Assembly (NCBI GenBank): GCA_002328865.1
Contig: DCWO01000038.1
Span: 1 to 31,173 of the forward strand
Origin: Dehalococcoidia bacterium UBA2160
GTDB lineage: Bacteria > Chloroflexota > Dehalococcoidia > Lucifugimonadales > UBA1123
Direction: 5' to 3'
DNA length: 31,173 nt
Positions 30,050-31,173 of this stretch are shown piece after piece (position 1 is the first letter of the stretch; each line of letters starts with the position of its first letter). Under the pieces are notes generated by a model that saw only the letters and a list, made by a program, of their open reading frames with translations, searched no databases and had not been told where the DNA came from. The translations under genes and the position numbers were made by a program.

Positions 30050-31173
30050 ATGACTACAACTCAACTATTCGCCGACACCGTTTTCAAAGGCGCCAACATC
30101 GTGACCGTGGACCCTGCCCTGCCGCGCGCGGAGGCGCTGGCCATCCGTGGCGGCCTCTTCGTCGGCGTCGGGAGCGACAACGACATCGAAGGTCTGATCG
30201 GGCCAGGCACGACGGTCAGGGACATGCGGGGCAAGACAATCATTCCCGGCCTGATCGACGCCCACATACACGTTCTGAGCTCGGGCACGAGGCATGTCAT
30301 GGCGGCGGACTGCGATCAGCGAAGCATCGCCGACATCCAGGCGGTCCTCAGGGAACGCGTCGCAGATGCAGATCGCGGGGACTGGATACAGGGTTTCAAG
30401 TTCGACGACACAAAGACGCGAGAGTCGCGATTCCTCAACAAAGCCGACCTCGACGCCGTCACGACCAAACTGCCGATCATGGTCTCGCACCGAGCGGGCC
30501 ACGTGTACTATCTCAACACCGTGGCGCTGGAGGAAGCCGGGTACAACAACGAAAGCGATGACCCGCCGGGGGGCCGCCTTGGCCGTGATCCCGCGACCGG
30601 CGAGCTGGACGGTGTCATATACGAGCGAGCCGTCGAGCCTCTTCGCGCTTCCCTGCCCCAGGTGACCGCCGAGACCCGGCGTCAGGGACTCAAGACGATC
30701 TGCGGGATGCTCGGGGCCGCGGGGCTGACCTCCGTTCACGACGCGATGGTGTCGGACCTGGAAATCAATTCGTATCAGGAGGGCCACGACAACGGCGACC
30801 TTGCCCTGAGAGTCTACATGTTGGCGGGTCGAGCTCACTTCCCCGCCTTGCGCGACGCGGGCATGAAGTCTGGCTTCGGCAACGACCGGCTGCGACTCGG
30901 CGGCATCAAGATGGTGTCGGACGGCGCCATCGCGGCTCGAACAGCGTACCTGTCTGAGCCATACGTGGACTCGCACGACCATGGCATCCAGGCGATGACT
31001 CACGAGGAGACCGAGGACGCGGTCATGGAGATGCATCGGGCGGGGTTCCAAGTGTGCATCCACGCCAACGGCGACTTGGCGATCGACATGGTGCTAACCG
31101 CGTACGACAAGGCGCAGGCAGCCGATCCGAGGCCCGACCCCAGGCACCGCATCGAGCACTGCACGCTGGTGAA
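30050..31173 (+). CDS. Amidohydrolase family 3 (YtcJ-like) metal-dependent hydrolase (partial)
   Basis: The gene starts at ATG 30050, with GGAGAG (30038-30043) upstream, and runs off the right edge after 374 codons with no stop. Metal-site marks are the HxH of LIDAHIHVLSSG (H72, H74), IMVSHRAGHVYYLNT (about 144-158), GGIKMVSDGAIAART and the later RHRIEHC. The N-terminal ADTVFKGANIVTVDP and ALAIRGGLFVGVG form the small beta domain of these enzymes. YtcJ-like proteins hydrolyse amide or ester bonds of unknown small molecules. Transcribed away from the zur operon; TACGAT (30001-30006) with TTGTCG (29978-29983) is a weak promoter candidate. Confidence 0.85.
   Translation, partial: MTTTQLFADTVFKGANIVTVDPALPRAEALAIRGGLFVGVGSDNDIEGLIGPGTTVRDMRGKTIIPGLIDAHIHVLSSGTRHVMAADCDQRSIADIQAVLRERVADADRGDWIQGFKFDDTKTRESRFLNKADLDAVTTKLPIMVSHRAGHVYYLNTVALEEAGYNNESDDPPGGRLGRDPATGELDGVIYERAVEPLRASLPQVTAETRRQGLKTICGMLGAAGLTSVHDAMVSDLEINSYQEGHDNGDLALRVYMLAGRAHFPALRDAGMKSGFGNDRLRLGGIKMVSDGAIAARTAYLSEPYVDSHDHGIQAMTHEETEDAVMEMHRAGFQVCIHANGDLAIDMVLTAYDKAQAADPRPDPRHRIEHCTLV

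Noticed and set aside
30028..30561. Open frame of 177 codons at the start of the amidohydrolase region
   Set aside because: It is rich in Arg, His and Asp with no domain. The frame from ATG 30050 gives a convincing amidohydrolase with a ribosome binding site and continues to the window edge.
30065..31063. 332-codon open frame on the minus strand
   Set aside because: Antisense shadow of the amidohydrolase gene; composition is that of a reverse-translated GC-rich gene, with no motif.
1..31173. CRISPR arrays, insertion sequences, phage or integrase genes
   Set aside because: No spaced identical repeats, transposase-like frames or terminal inverted repeats were seen on either strand.

Overview
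The window looks like chromosomal DNA of a free-living, high-GC bacterium. Small gene gaps, 1-4 base stop/start overlaps and frequent TTG and GTG starts point to a compact genome. The gene set (a Ldh_2-type dehydrogenase beside a rhamnonate-dehydratase-like enolase-superfamily enzyme, a ThDP-dependent oxalyl-CoA-decarboxylase-like lyase, a YtcJ-type amidohydrolase, an ER/archaeal-type S26 signal peptidase, single-domain PurL) suggests Chloroflexota, perhaps a SAR202/Dehalococcoidia-like lineage. That assignment is inference; there is no rRNA gene to fix it. I see no tRNA or rRNA gene, CRISPR array, insertion sequence or phage gene.

Layout. 1-2.5 kb: the tail of a membrane protein, an anchored protein of unknown function (-), and an MFS carrier (+) with a recognisable promoter. 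2.5-6.3 kb: an iron(III) ABC importer operon on the minus strand (binding lipoprotein, fused permease, ATPase), with a cluster of CTAAG/CTTAG half-sites upstream. 6.6-8.95 kb: a malate/lactate-type dehydrogenase (+) and an enolase-superfamily dehydratase (-), convergent, with both stop codons inside one hairpin. 9.1-15 kb: a minus-strand operon gltX-yqeY-purQ-eamA-eamA-purL in which two half-size EamA transporter genes lie between the purine genes. 15.2-17.4 kb: greA-lysS, with a promoter. 17.6-20.6 kb: a divergent pair, the ThDP lyase (-) and an iron-type alcohol dehydrogenase (+). 20.5-22.6 kb: a ribbon-helix-helix-like protein (-) divergent from a MATE transporter (+), with overlapping palindromes between them. 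22.7-24.2 kb: lspA-rluD. 23.8-26.6 kb: a minus-strand surface-protein module made of a small membrane protein, a SipW-type signal peptidase catalytic domain joined to it by an ATGA overlap, and a LamG protein with a SipW-type signal peptide whose reading frame continues antisense through rluD. 26.7-29.8 kb: a fur/zur-znuA-znuC-znuB metal-uptake operon with two Fur-like operator candidates. 30.05 kb to the end: an amidohydrolase cut by the window edge.

Most genes are housekeeping or nutrient uptake (iron, zinc/manganese, small organic acids). The least ordinary parts are the tapA-sipW-tasA-like surface module at 23.8-26.6 kb, the split EamA pair inside the purine operon, substitutions at catalytic or metal-binding residues in GreA and the Fe-ADH, and several palindromic control regions.
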